Shown piece by piece: positions 25,167 to 34,201 of a stretch of DNA of 45,525 nt. A program made the translations under genes and the position numbers. The notes below the pieces were generated by a model that worked only from the letters and a program-made list of their open reading frames with translations, did not search any database and was not told the DNA's origin. Source of the DNA: Saprospiraceae bacterium (GTDB lineage Bacteria; Bacteroidota; Bacteroidia; Chitinophagales; Saprospiraceae); assembly GCA_020628855.1 (NCBI GenBank), contig JAHDEL010000025.1, positions 1-45,525 on the forward strand, read 5' to 3'. Position 1 is the first letter of the stretch. The number at the start of each line of letters is the position of its first letter.

Positions 25167-27965
25167 ATGAAAAAATATTTTTACACGCTGATCTGTGCTT
25201 TGTTCACAACCGTGAGTTGTCTTGCGCAGAACCTTTGTACAGATAACTTAGTAACCTCCCTGGATCCATTTGGAATGGCTAATATCACTGCAGAGATGGT
25301 ATTGCTTGGTAATATGGAAGATTTTAGTGATTTGGATTGGCAGAATTTATCATTGTCTTGTGATGATGTTGGAGATGTTGAGTACACTATAAATGGTAAT
25401 TTTCAAGGTGCTCCTTTTTCTTGTGCAGGTACAATTGCAGTTGAAGACAAATCTCCTCCGGTACCAGTCTGTATAGCAAATGGTGCTATCTTGATTCCTT
25501 CTAATGTAAGTGAAGTGCAATTAGATCCGGCGGCGTTTGATTTTGGTTCATATGATAATTGTACAGATGTAACACTAAGTCTTGCACCCGAAACAGCATC
25601 AGTTTCAGATATAGGGTCAGTAATCAATGTCTATCTTAATGTGGTTGATGGCTATGGGAACTCTAATTACTGTATTTCAGAACTCGCAGTTTTGGAGGGA
25701 AATCCTACGCTCATTTGCAATGCTCAACAGAATGTGCATATAGAAAATGGTAGCCCTGTAACCTTGGAGCCAAGAGATCTTTTGGCAAATGAGAACCCAT
25801 ATTTTGGTCTATTGTCACTAGAAATAACTACAGAGCAAGAGGAAGTAATTCCAAATAACACTATTACTCAGGATCATGTAGGATTGACATTGTTATATGA
25901 GATAACCGATGTCAGTACAAATAACACATGTTGGGGTCAGATTGAGGTCACTGGAATAGTTGCTGGGGAAGGTAACGATCTTCTTGCATGCAATGATCAC
26001 GTGTATGTTTCAGTAGTATCAGGAACAACAGTTGAGATTACTCCAGATATGTTGCTGGAGGGAGGACCCTATGATTATACAACAGTAGTTGTAGACCTGA
26101 CAGATCAGAATGATAATGCTTTGCCTAGTTCTCCTGTTATTGATAGCTCTATGGATGGTCAACTATTGAATGCGCAAGTCACAGACACAGTGACAGGGGT
26201 ATCTTGTTGGGGTCAAATAGAGGTGCATGCTATTTCTGACTTCTTTATCTGTGATACACAGTCTCGTTGTACTGAGTTTTCTGATTGTAATGGTGGTCAT
26301 TCAGATCAAGATCATGTTGAGTGGCCTTGCGATCTTGAGTTTTACTTGGATGAATTTATAGAAGCAGGTGATGTATCTGCTTTGATTTCGCCTGACGCTT
26401 TAGTGAATGAATTAGGTGCAGATGCTCTAGATAGTGGACCGAATCTCATTGATGTCAATGATAATCTAATTGGAGTTAACTATTCTGATCATGTTTTCAC
26501 TTTTGCAGGGTTATACAAGATATTGAGAACATGGACCGTGGTAAATTGGCAAAATGGAGATGTCTATGAGTATGTGCAAATCATTAGATTAATCTTTGCT
26601 CCAGGCTCTATTGAGTGCAGTCAAAATGTTGTTGTTTCTTTAACTGGTTTTGATGGTACGGCTTCTCTTTTTCCTGAGATATTTGTGAATCTCAACTCTG
26701 CTGCAATTGATGATCTGGTATTCTATCCTGAGAGCGTAGATTGCAGTAACATTGGTGAGAACATGTATCATGTTTCTGGTACTATTGCTGGTGAGGCTTT
26801 CCTATGCGAAGGGACCTTTACCGTGGAAGAAAAATTTCCACCAGTAGCAGTTTGTGTAGCAGAGTTGTCACTCTTTTTCGAAGAAAATGTGGATACAATG
26901 TATATCACCCCAGATATGATAGATAATGGTTCTTTTGATGTTTGCTCTGATATTAGCATGTCTGTAAGTCCTGAGTTTATCACTTCAGATCAATTGGGTA
27001 CAATTGTAAATGTAACATTGACGGTAGAGGATGATCATGGGAATTGGAATTCATGTTGGACGCAAGTGGCAGTTGGATTTGAAGGTAATACTACTTTGGT
27101 ATGCTTGGCAAATATTACGCTTGTTCCAAGTGAGAATGGAACTCAATTGTATGTAGAGGATTTTCTAGCACTACCTTATAGTGGTGAGACAGTATTGGAG
27201 GTTTTAGATCCAGATGGAAACGCTATTCCTAATAACATAGTGACTAATGATCATCTTGGGATGACATTAACTTATGTTGTTACAGATCCGAATAATGGTA
27301 ATTCATGTTGGGGTACTATCGTAGTCCAAGGTTTAGGAGGATTCTTTATTTGTGATACACAGCCGAGGTGTACAGATTTTACTGGATGTGAAGGAGGACA
27401 CTCAGCAAATGACAATATTGAATGGCCATGTGATATCGAATTAAGTATTCCTGCAGTTGACTTTGTGCAAGATTTATTTGCAGTAGCAGATCCTGATAAC
27501 TTGCATGCGACATATGGTGTTGATAATGCAGACACCTATCCACAAATCGTGAACCACGATGGGGAAGGAGTGTCATTTGCTTATTCTGATACCGTTCTTG
27601 AGACAGGAGACCTGATCAAGATAATAAGAGAATGGTCTGTGTTGCATTGGACGACAGGGGAGGTGTATACTTACATTCAGATTATTAGATTAACAATAGC
27701 TCCAGTAGCAAATAGTGAGGATCAAGAGTTTGCTCAGGATATTGAAATTACTGTCTTTCCAAATCCTGTGATTGAGATGCTACAACTTTCGAAAAATGGG
27801 ACATCTCCTCAAGGACAGACTGACATTTTCACTATTAGTGGTAATCAGGTATTAAGCTCTGAAGGAAGAGATCAAATCAATGTAGGACATTTACAAGAAG
27901 GTATGTACCTATTAAGATATACAGAAAATGGTCAAGTATCGACGCAAGTCTTTATGAAGAACTAG
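25167..27965 (+). CDS. T9SS-secreted protein with two four-cysteine modules
   Basis: A 932-residue protein with a signal peptide (KKYFYTLICALFTTVSCLAQ) and a C-terminal sorting domain (VFPNPVIEMLQLSKNG to the end). It is built as a tandem duplication. Each half has an HYR-like/Ig-like start (CSxxxG...G.IAVEDKSPPVPVC), a CWG-type strand, and then a cysteine module with IEWPCD or VEWPCD. The modules span C362-C388 and C729-C755 with spacing C-x5-C-x5-C-x13-C. Each module is followed by a Trp-rich segment (RTWTVVNWQNGDVYEYVQIIRL). It is a likely surface or matrix protein without enzyme motifs. The next gene is a paralogue. It starts 30 bases after the membrane-anchored gene. Confidence 0.88.
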   Translation: MKKYFYTLICALFTTVSCLAQNLCTDNLVTSLDPFGMANITAEMVLLGNMEDFSDLDWQNLSLSCDDVGDVEYTINGNFQGAPFSCAGTIAVEDKSPPVPVCIANGAILIPSNVSEVQLDPAAFDFGSYDNCTDVTLSLAPETASVSDIGSVINVYLNVVDGYGNSNYCISELAVLEGNPTLICNAQQNVHIENGSPVTLEPRDLLANENPYFGLLSLEITTEQEEVIPNNTITQDHVGLTLLYEITDVSTNNTCWGQIEVTGIVAGEGNDLLACNDHVYVSVVSGTTVEITPDMLLEGGPYDYTTVVVDLTDQNDNALPSSPVIDSSMDGQLLNAQVTDTVTGVSCWGQIEVHAISDFFICDTQSRCTEFSDCNGGHSDQDHVEWPCDLEFYLDEFIEAGDVSALISPDALVNELGADALDSGPNLIDVNDNLIGVNYSDHVFTFAGLYKILRTWTVVNWQNGDVYEYVQIIRLIFAPGSIECSQNVVVSLTGFDGTASLFPEIFVNLNSAAIDDLVFYPESVDCSNIGENMYHVSGTIAGEAFLCEGTFTVEEKFPPVAVCVAELSLFFEENVDTMYITPDMIDNGSFDVCSDISMSVSPEFITSDQLGTIVNVTLTVEDDHGNWNSCWTQVAVGFEGNTTLVCLANITLVPSENGTQLYVEDFLALPYSGETVLEVLDPDGNAIPNNIVTNDHLGMTLTYVVTDPNNGNSCWGTIVVQGLGGFFICDTQPRCTDFTGCEGGHSANDNIEWPCDIELSIPAVDFVQDLFAVADPDNLHATYGVDNADTYPQIVNHDGEGVSFAYSDTVLETGDLIKIIREWSVLHWTTGEVYTYIQIIRLTIAPVANSEDQEFAQDIEITVFPNPVIEMLQLSKNGTSPQGQTDIFTISGNQVLSSEGRDQINVGHLQEGMYLLRYTENGQVSTQVFMKN

Positions 27966-27988
27966 TGGATACATTCCACGGAATACGT

Positions 27989-28018
27989 GGGAGGACATCT
28001 GATGTTCTCCCATTCTTT
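27989..28018 (+). terminator. Intrinsic terminator or attenuator between paralogues
   Basis: GGGAGGACAT (27989-27998) pairs with ATGTTCTCCC (28002-28011) over ten base pairs with one G-U pair and a three-base loop, followed by ATTCTTTT. It lies only about 20 bases before the next start codon (28033), so it may lower, not end, transcription into the second paralogue. Confidence 0.65.
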
Positions 28019-28032
28019 TGATTTAATAGAAT

Positions 28033-30987
28033 ATGACAAGAATAGGATTACAAGTAGGTATAATGATGCTCTTTTCTCAGTTAATGCTGGGGCAGTGTGT
28101 CAATAATTTGAATATCTCAATGGGGCCTTTAACACCTTTAGTGACTCTATATGCTGAACAGGTCTTGGAAGGTGATATTTCAGAATACTCCGATTTGAGT
28201 TGGGATGAGTTGATCTATAATTGCAATGATTTAGGAACAATACCATATTCAATATCTGGACTCAGGAATGGAATACCATTTAATTGTAATGGCACGATTC
28301 AGTTGGAAGACAAAGCACCACCTGTACCAATAGCAATTGCAGATCTAACTGTTGACTTTCCTAATAATGCTACTTCAATTTTTCTTTCTCCATCATTAAT
28401 TGATGGAGGCAGTTACGATAACTGCACCTTAGATTCCATCTACACTGTACCAGATAGTTTGTTTTTATCTGATATAGGGAGTACAGTCACAGTAGAATTT
28501 ATCACAGTGGATGATTCTGATAACTTCAATTCAGCTTTTTCTGACGTATTTGTTTCTGGTTCCGCATCTCCGCTAGCTTGTGTTGATAACTTTACAGTAA
28601 ATTTAGGCAGTGAAGCTAGTGTAACAATACAGCCTACTACGTTATTGACTTCTATTGATCCTGGAGGTACATATTTACTTACCATTGAAGACGCAGCAGG
28701 CAATCTCGTACCTGATAATGTCATTACCTCCGATTATTTGGGTTTGCAGCTGACATATATTGTTTCGGAGTTTTTTTCAGGTAACTCTTGCTTTGGAGTA
28801 ATACATGTTGATCCCATTGGATTTGTTATTTGCGATACCGAGCCAAGATGTGCCGATGTAACTAATTGTGAACAAGGACATAGTCTTGCTGATAATATTG
28901 AATGGCCTTGTGATATTGAGCTGCAAACAAACTTTTCAGGTAATACTATTGACCTATTAGATCTGATTTTACCTGACTTATTAGTCCAAGATTTTGGTAT
29001 TGATTCTAAAGATGCCCAACCTGAACTTTTTGATGTGAGTGAGTTGCTTATCGGCATGAATTATAATGATCAAATTTTTGATTTAGGTAATGAGAGTGCC
29101 AAGGTTATCAGAACTTGGACTGTCATCGATTGGCAGAACGGAACACAGTATGACTATGTTCAGATCATTTCAATTGAACTCTCCAGTATTGTTGAAATTG
29201 ATTTTGTTTGGCCTGAAGATATTACTGTTAATGATATTAGAATACTACCAGAAGAATTAATTCATATATCTCAAATACCAGTAGAGAATGCTTTGCCTTC
29301 CTCAGATGGCGAGGTCGATTTTATCCACGAAGATGAGGTGTTTACTGAGAGCTTTACATTTTACACAATTCTCAGAAAGTGGAGTGCAATATCACAAGAG
29401 ACAGGGACTGAGATCGAGAGTAATGATCAATTAATACGAGTCAATTTTGGTGATTTCTTTTATAATGTTAGTGTCCAATTTGCTGATTTTTCTCCAGTAA
29501 GTTGCGTAGATCTTGATAATGAAGCTATGACCAATTATAATGGGTTGGCTTTAGTGCAAAATTCACCTATAGAGAATTATACTTATACAAGTCAGGAAGA
29601 ACATCGCAATGCGAATGATTTGTTAGCATTGCAGAACCACATCTTGAGCATCTCCAGAATGAATGCTTATCAAGGCATAGCTGCTGATGTCAACGAAGAT
29701 CTCAATATGACAACTTCCGATTTAGTCCAAATTGAACGCCATATTTTTGGAATAGAAGACCTAAGTGCAGAATGGTTAGTCTATGATAAGATTGTAGATC
29801 CTCAAGTGTCATTGTTGGAAGAGAGTAAGATTATTCTCCAGAAAGGTGATATTGTCATTGATCATCTGGTCCCTGCTTTCACCAATGGATCTTCAGCCTA
29901 TACGCTCAATGTCGAGTACATAGAAGCAAAGCCAGGCGTAAAAAGTTATTTTGATATCTATGCATATGGACATGAGAATGTCGAGTCTTTGAGTTTAGCA
30001 TTTGAGTATGACCCTACTGTCGTAGCAATCGATGAAAGTGCAATTGAATCTTTTATTTTCTTGGATGGATTTAGTGGTACTTCTCAAGTGCAACTAGGTA
30101 CAATTTCTTTCTCAGGCGCTGGGAATCCATTTACTATCAGTGAGACTTCCCCTCTCATTCGAGTATATTTTGATGGAATTGGTCAAGAAGGCGATGTAAC
30201 GTCAATTGATGTCAAAGAATTTATTAATACCCCTTTGGAAGTAAGCAGCAATGGCGACGAACTCGTACCCGAAGTGCTGAATGGAAGAATAACACTTTCG
30301 GATAATCCAAAGCAAAGAGTCCAAAGGCCTTATACCATTGAGCTTGGTGATAGACTCTTGAATGCAGGGGAAACTTATTCAATTCAATTTGCGCTTCCCA
30401 ACTATCCATTTGATGCAAGAACACTTCAGTTACAATTAGGCATTGATCCAGAGTTAATAGAAAGTGAAGTACAAATGAAATTCTTAGGAGACGCAGATCA
30501 AGAGCAAACGCTTGAGGTTACTAATGGTATGGTTACCTTCATACAGGCAAACGGAATTGATCCAATTATAGAAACTGGTGTTCTCTTCAATCAACCACTA
30601 TGTGAATTTACCTTCAAAGCCAAAGAGAATAGCTTGCTCAGTAAAGTGATTACACAATCAGGAGAATCCTTCCTTACTACTACAGAAGGAGCCGTCTATC
30701 AAATAGAGTATGGTGTGGGTGAGATTATTCAAACGAATACAATTGACCTTGGTCAAGAAAGCTATAGGATATACCCAATTCCTGCAAATGAATACATTGT
30801 TATTGACAGGAATGGCGGGAATGCTAGAGAAAGTGTCAACTATAGAATATACGACTGTACAGGCAACATGATTATGTCTGGTCCTGTCAATAAGAAAATT
30901 GATGTCGGTTGTTTAATCTCCGGCATCTATACCATTGTTCTCAATGATGGAATCCAGCAGGAATCCAAGCAGTTTATTAAGAATTAA
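28033..30987 (+). CDS. T9SS-secreted protein with dockerin- and cohesin-like modules
   Basis: A 984-residue paralogue of the upstream 932-residue protein. The signal peptide ends near MLGQC. Residues to about 265 repeat the Ig-like/HYR-like half (IQLEDKAPPVPIA). One four-cysteine module spans C267-C293 with the same C-x5-C-x5-C-x13-C spacing, followed by the Trp-rich RTWTVIDWQNGTQYDYVQII. The second half is different: a dockerin-like region (about 524-568, ADVNEDLNMTTSDLVQIERHIFG), a cohesin-like beta-sandwich (about 633-745) and another sandwich. A T9SS sorting domain closes it (IYPIPANEYIVIDR). Such dockerin-like modules are common in Bacteroidota secreted proteins and do not imply a cellulosome. 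The function is unknown. Confidence 0.88.
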   Translation: MTRIGLQVGIMMLFSQLMLGQCVNNLNISMGPLTPLVTLYAEQVLEGDISEYSDLSWDELIYNCNDLGTIPYSISGLRNGIPFNCNGTIQLEDKAPPVPIAIADLTVDFPNNATSIFLSPSLIDGGSYDNCTLDSIYTVPDSLFLSDIGSTVTVEFITVDDSDNFNSAFSDVFVSGSASPLACVDNFTVNLGSEASVTIQPTTLLTSIDPGGTYLLTIEDAAGNLVPDNVITSDYLGLQLTYIVSEFFSGNSCFGVIHVDPIGFVICDTEPRCADVTNCEQGHSLADNIEWPCDIELQTNFSGNTIDLLDLILPDLLVQDFGIDSKDAQPELFDVSELLIGMNYNDQIFDLGNESAKVIRTWTVIDWQNGTQYDYVQIISIELSSIVEIDFVWPEDITVNDIRILPEELIHISQIPVENALPSSDGEVDFIHEDEVFTESFTFYTILRKWSAISQETGTEIESNDQLIRVNFGDFFYNVSVQFADFSPVSCVDLDNEAMTNYNGLALVQNSPIENYTYTSQEEHRNANDLLALQNHILSISRMNAYQGIAADVNEDLNMTTSDLVQIERHIFGIEDLSAEWLVYDKIVDPQVSLLEESKIILQKGDIVIDHLVPAFTNGSSAYTLNVEYIEAKPGVKSYFDIYAYGHENVESLSLAFEYDPTVVAIDESAIESFIFLDGFSGTSQVQLGTISFSGAGNPFTISETSPLIRVYFDGIGQEGDVTSIDVKEFINTPLEVSSNGDELVPEVLNGRITLSDNPKQRVQRPYTIELGDRLLNAGETYSIQFALPNYPFDARTLQLQLGIDPELIESEVQMKFLGDADQEQTLEVTNGMVTFIQANGIDPIIETGVLFNQPLCEFTFKAKENSLLSKVITQSGESFLTTTEGAVYQIEYGVGEIIQTNTIDLGQESYRIYPIPANEYIVIDRNGGNARESVNYRIYDCTGNMIMSGPVNKKIDVGCLISGIYTIVLNDGIQQESKQFIKN

Positions 30988-31021
30988 TTAGGCAACGAGA
31001 TTCACCCCTTAAATAGTGATT

Positions 31022-31060
31022 TGAGGGCAGCTCAGTATTGGGTTGCCCTCACTTTGTTTC
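31022..31060 (+). terminator. Terminator after cluster of secreted proteins
   Basis: TGAGGGCA (31022-31029) pairs perfectly with TGCCCTCA (31044-31051), and the T-rich CTTTGTTTCT follows. It ends the ECF-sigma cluster. It also lies inside the longest possible frame of the following methyltransferase, which argues for that gene's later start at 31113. Confidence 0.65.
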
Positions 31061-31112
31061 TGAGTTCCGATTTGTAGTAAGAGTCGAGTTATGTACATTT
31101 GTAGAAATCTCA

Positions 31113-31661
31113 ATGCGAAATACTGTGCCAAGCAAGTTAAAAACAGCAATTGAATACACAAAGAATCTCTTGACCACAGGGGCGGTCTCAGAAACAAGTC
31201 CAAAGACTGAAGATGAAATTTCTTCAAAAGTGAATGTCCATTCCAAAGTAGTTATTGAGCTGGGTATGGGGCATGGAAACATTACTAAAAAGATATTGTC
31301 AAGATTACCACAAGATGCAAAGCTGTACGCATTTGAGATTAATGAGAAGTTTTGTGAAGTTGTCAAAGCTACAATTAAAGATGAAAGGCTAGTCGTGGTA
31401 AATGCTTCAGCTGAAAACATTAGGAACCATGTGCCTGACGAGGTTGATAATATTATTAGCTCCTTGCCACTCACACTATTTAGCAAAGAGCTCAAACACA
31501 AAGTGCTAAGCGATGCAGCAAATTTGTTAAATGAGGGTGGTGTATACAGTCAAATCTTGTATAATAAGCATCAAACAAAGAGGTTTTCTAAGTATTTCAA
31601 TACGGTCAAGACGGAAAAGATTGTTGCCTTTCCTTTACAATTTATTTACCATTGTAGTTAG
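31113..31661 (+). CDS. SAM-dependent methyltransferase, phospholipid N-methyltransferase-like
   Basis: A 182-residue class I methyltransferase resembling PmtA-type phospholipid N-methyltransferases, which methylate phosphatidylethanolamine. These are distant relatives of the rRNA adenine dimethylases. SAM motif I is VIELGMGHGNIT, motif II is AFEINEKF and motif IV is NIISSLPLTLFS, the last typical of the PmtA group. The preferred start is ATG 31113 (MRNTVPSKLKTAIEY), since the longer frame from 31038 runs through a terminator hairpin. The substrate is inferred: a lipid is most likely, and other small amines are possible. It converges on the uridine phosphorylase gene with only two bases between the stops. 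Confidence 0.75.
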   Translation: MRNTVPSKLKTAIEYTKNLLTTGAVSETSPKTEDEISSKVNVHSKVVIELGMGHGNITKKILSRLPQDAKLYAFEINEKFCEVVKATIKDERLVVVNASAENIRNHVPDEVDNIISSLPLTLFSKELKHKVLSDAANLLNEGGVYSQILYNKHQTKRFSKYFNTVKTEKIVAFPLQFIYHCS

Positions 31662-31663
31662 GG

Positions 31664-32527
31664 CTATTCTGAGTCTATAGACAATATTTTAGACAGCACA
31701 GCTTCTATCAAATGATGCACTGTTGCTTTGGGGTTCATTGAAAATTCTCCTGTTATTCTGTTTGCTAAGAGGGCATTGCAAGAGATTGCTTGATGCCCAA
31801 GTAATGAAGCTAGTAGATAGATACCTGCCGTCTCCATCTCTAGGTTTGTATAACGGACGTTATTCACACTTTGTCCTGACACGGATTCGAGTTGCAGTAT
31901 TGATTTGAGTCTTAAGCTCCGTCCTTGTGGACCATAGAATCCTGGTGCGGTCAGAGTTATTCCTGAAAGAAATTTTCCATCTGAATTCAAATTGCTCAGT
32001 AATGTTCTCCCACACCTAATGGAAGTCCTTCCAAGCGTTGTGATTCGTTCAAAATGTTGAGAGACTGCTTTTTCTTCAGCATTCATAGTATAACTATAAT
32101 AGCTGCTCAAGTTTCCTAAGTCAATTGCAAATTCAGAAAGTAACAACGAATCAACGGGGATATCAGAAGAGAGTGTCCCTGAGGTACCTATTCGAATGAA
32201 GTTTAAAGTGGTATGCTCAGCTGTGTTTTCTCGACTCTCAAAATCAATATTAAACAAAGCGTCTATTTCATTGAAAACAATATCAATATTATCAGTGCCT
32301 ATCCCAGTCGAAATGATGCTGAGTCTTTTGCCAGATTTGTATCCGGTAATTGTTCTGAATTCTCTATTCTGAACTGCATGTTCTATAGTATCTAGATGTC
32401 TAGCAACAGCATCCACTCGATCCATATCTCCAACAGTAATGATGGTTTTAGCAAGTTGGCCAGGTTTAAGCTTAAGATGATAAATACTACCATCTGGATT
32501 AATTATAAGTTCGGATTCTGGATACAT
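31664..32527 (-). CDS. udp: Uridine phosphorylase-like nucleoside phosphorylase
   Basis: A 287-residue member of the nucleoside phosphorylase-I family, nearest in pattern to uridine phosphorylase. It would split uridine with phosphate into uracil and ribose-1-phosphate for pyrimidine salvage. Seen: IITVGDMDRVDAVARHL (phosphate-binding Asp-x-x-Arg), STGIGTDNIDIV, FIRIGTSGTL, the base-contacting Gln/Arg of FYGPQGRSLR, and the ribose-contacting LEMETAG. The Gln-Arg pair favours uridine over purine nucleosides. A TAnnTTTG-like box (32593-32586, minus strand) precedes it. The gene is cytosolic and stands alone between convergent and divergent neighbours. Confidence 0.87.
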   Translation of the reverse strand: MYPESELIINPDGSIYHLKLKPGQLAKTIITVGDMDRVDAVARHLDTIEHAVQNREFRTITGYKSGKRLSIISTGIGTDNIDIVFNEIDALFNIDFESRENTAEHTTLNFIRIGTSGTLSSDIPVDSLLLSEFAIDLGNLSSYYSYTMNAEEKAVSQHFERITTLGRTSIRCGRTLLSNLNSDGKFLSGITLTAPGFYGPQGRSLRLKSILQLESVSGQSVNNVRYTNLEMETAGIYLLASLLGHQAISCNALLANRITGEFSMNPKATVHHLIEAVLSKILSIDSE

Positions 32528-32585
32528 GAGAGAATTCTTAAATATTTGGTACTATTTATGATACATTATCAATGATTCATCGTCA

Positions 32586-32593
32586 CAAAAGTA
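32586..32593 (-). promoter_or_regulatory. Promoter -7 element of uridine phosphorylase gene
   Basis: On the minus strand TACTTTTG fits TAnnTTTG, 58 bases before the start codon at 32527. No TTG is seen at the usual distance, so support is partial. Confidence 0.4.
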
Positions 32594-32698
32594 TTAAAGT
32601 TCGGTGTTTTGCAGAGGTATACTCAAATAGTTAGGCTTACCTCAGTTATTATCAGTAAACTTGTAGTGTAAATTAAAGCCGCCTGTATTTTGTTTCAA

Positions 32699-33082
32699 AT
32701 GGAAATATATCAATGGTTAGTACCCTTAATTGCCATAATCTATATGGTGAGGGTAATACGCCAATACAGGCAGAATAGAAGACTGTTTACTAGCACTTTC
32801 TTTTGGGTTGTTTTTTGGGTGAGTATTTCTATCCTAGCAATTGTCCCACATGAAATTTCAATTGGAATCGCCAAGATTTTAGGTATTAAGGATAATGTCA
32901 ATGCTGTCATCTTTGTTGCTCTAGGTTTCATGTTTTCTATTATATTCTATTTGTCTGCTACAGTCGAAAGGTTGGAAAAACAACTGACTGATCTCATTCG
33001 CAAAATTGCGATAGAGACAAGAGATGAGGATATAGAAGAAACGATAGCAAAAATCACTAAGAAAGTAGAGCAAGAATCATAA
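32699..33082 (+). CDS. DUF2304 membrane protein
   Basis: A 127-residue protein of the DUF2304 family. It has three hydrophobic stretches (near 5-18, 33-50 and 72-90) and then a charged, coiled-coil-like tail (TVERLEKQLTDLIRKIAIETRDEDIEETIAKITKKVEQ). Family members sit next to family 2 glycosyltransferases in polysaccharide or glycolipid loci, and the same holds here. The precise role is not established. The ATG at 32699 is chosen; a TTG nine bases upstream would extend the frame by three residues. It heads a plus-strand operon of four genes ending at 36302. Confidence 0.82.
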   Translation: MEIYQWLVPLIAIIYMVRVIRQYRQNRRLFTSTFFWVVFWVSISILAIVPHEISIGIAKILGIKDNVNAVIFVALGFMFSIIFYLSATVERLEKQLTDLIRKIAIETRDEDIEETIAKITKKVEQES

Positions 33083-33109
33083 TTGTTCATAGATCACACC
33101 TTGTGAATC

Positions 33110-34201
33110 ATGAGAATAGTCTTCATTGTCGAGAACTTTTATCCGAAGATCGGAGGCGTTGAAACACTGTTTTATAATCTAGCTCTCCAGCTTTCCGAAC
33201 AAGGCCACTCTATTGTCGTTCTCACAAGTGGACTGAAGCAAGACAATATAAAAGAAGAAAAAATTAACCCAAACTTCTTCATTCACAGGCTCGACTCATC
33301 GAATAGATATTGGTTTACTTTTTTTGGAATATTCAGCATGTTTAATAAAGCTAAAGGAGCTGACCTCATTCATACCACATCCTATAATGCAGGTATTCCG
33401 GCAAGTCTTATTGGACTCTTGTTGCGTAAGCATGTTGTTATTACATTCCATGAATATTGGGGGAAGATGTGGTTTGATTTAGCGTATTTCGGTAAGATCA
33501 AGCAATGGTTACACTATACTTTTGAGAAGATTTTAGTAAAAATGCCATTTACTCGGTTTGTTGCAGTAAGCGACTATACGAAAGAAGCATTACAATCTGC
33601 AGATATTCCAGAAAGCAAAGTTGTGAGAATATACAATGGTCTTCAATATGAAGAGTTTAGGACAAGTGGAGTGATTGCAAAAGAAAAGCGAATAGTTTTC
33701 TTCGGAAGACTTGGTATTTCGAAAGGTGTTGATCTCTTTTTGAAGTCTATTAAACATGTTAATCACGGAGATTTCCGATTTGAATGCATCCTTTCAGAGA
33801 CTCAATCCTCCTACGAAGAAATATTAAAGACTATTATCAAGGAAGATGGTATCTCGGATAGAGTAACATTTATACCAACCTTGCCATTTCAAGAGTTAAA
33901 ATCCTATTTGCAATCCAGTCATGCGGTCATCATTCCGTCCTATAGTGAGGGGTTTTGTTTTGCTGCTGCAGAATGCGTCGCGCTGGGAGTTCCAATTATC
34001 TCATCTGGGAGAGGTGCTCTCAAAGAAGTGGTTACGGGTAAATATATTGAGTTTGACGAGTTTAGCGAGATAGGTTGTGCTCATGCAATACAAAAAGCGA
34101 TTCAGGATGATTGGAGCGAAAAACCAATACAGCACTTTAGATTGAAAGACACTGTGGCGAAATATAGAGATTTATACAACGAAATCTTGGAGAATTCATG
34201 A
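33110..34201 (+). CDS. Family 4 glycosyltransferase (GT-B fold)
   Basis: A 363-residue GT4 family transferase. The N-terminal acceptor-side domain begins MRIVFIVENFYPKIGGVETLFYNLALQL with the GGVE loop. The C-terminal donor domain has IVFFGRLGISKGVDLFLK and the catalytic/nucleotide-binding E-x7-E in SEGFCFAAAE. A retaining transfer from a nucleotide sugar is expected. The donor and acceptor are unknown. It has a short 27-base gap to the DUF2304 gene and overlaps the next GT4 gene by four bases (ATGA), so translation is coupled. Confidence 0.92.
   Translation: MRIVFIVENFYPKIGGVETLFYNLALQLSEQGHSIVVLTSGLKQDNIKEEKINPNFFIHRLDSSNRYWFTFFGIFSMFNKAKGADLIHTTSYNAGIPASLIGLLLRKHVVITFHEYWGKMWFDLAYFGKIKQWLHYTFEKILVKMPFTRFVAVSDYTKEALQSADIPESKVVRIYNGLQYEEFRTSGVIAKEKRIVFFGRLGISKGVDLFLKSIKHVNHGDFRFECILSETQSSYEEILKTIIKEDGISDRVTFIPTLPFQELKSYLQSSHAVIIPSYSEGFCFAAAECVALGVPIISSGRGALKEVVTGKYIEFDEFSEIGCAHAIQKAIQDDWSEKPIQHFRLKDTVAKYRDLYNEILENS

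Noticed and set aside
28033-30987. Cellulosome component because of dockerin- and cohesin-like modules
   Set aside because: No glycoside hydrolase or scaffoldin is present; such modules are common in Bacteroidota T9SS proteins.
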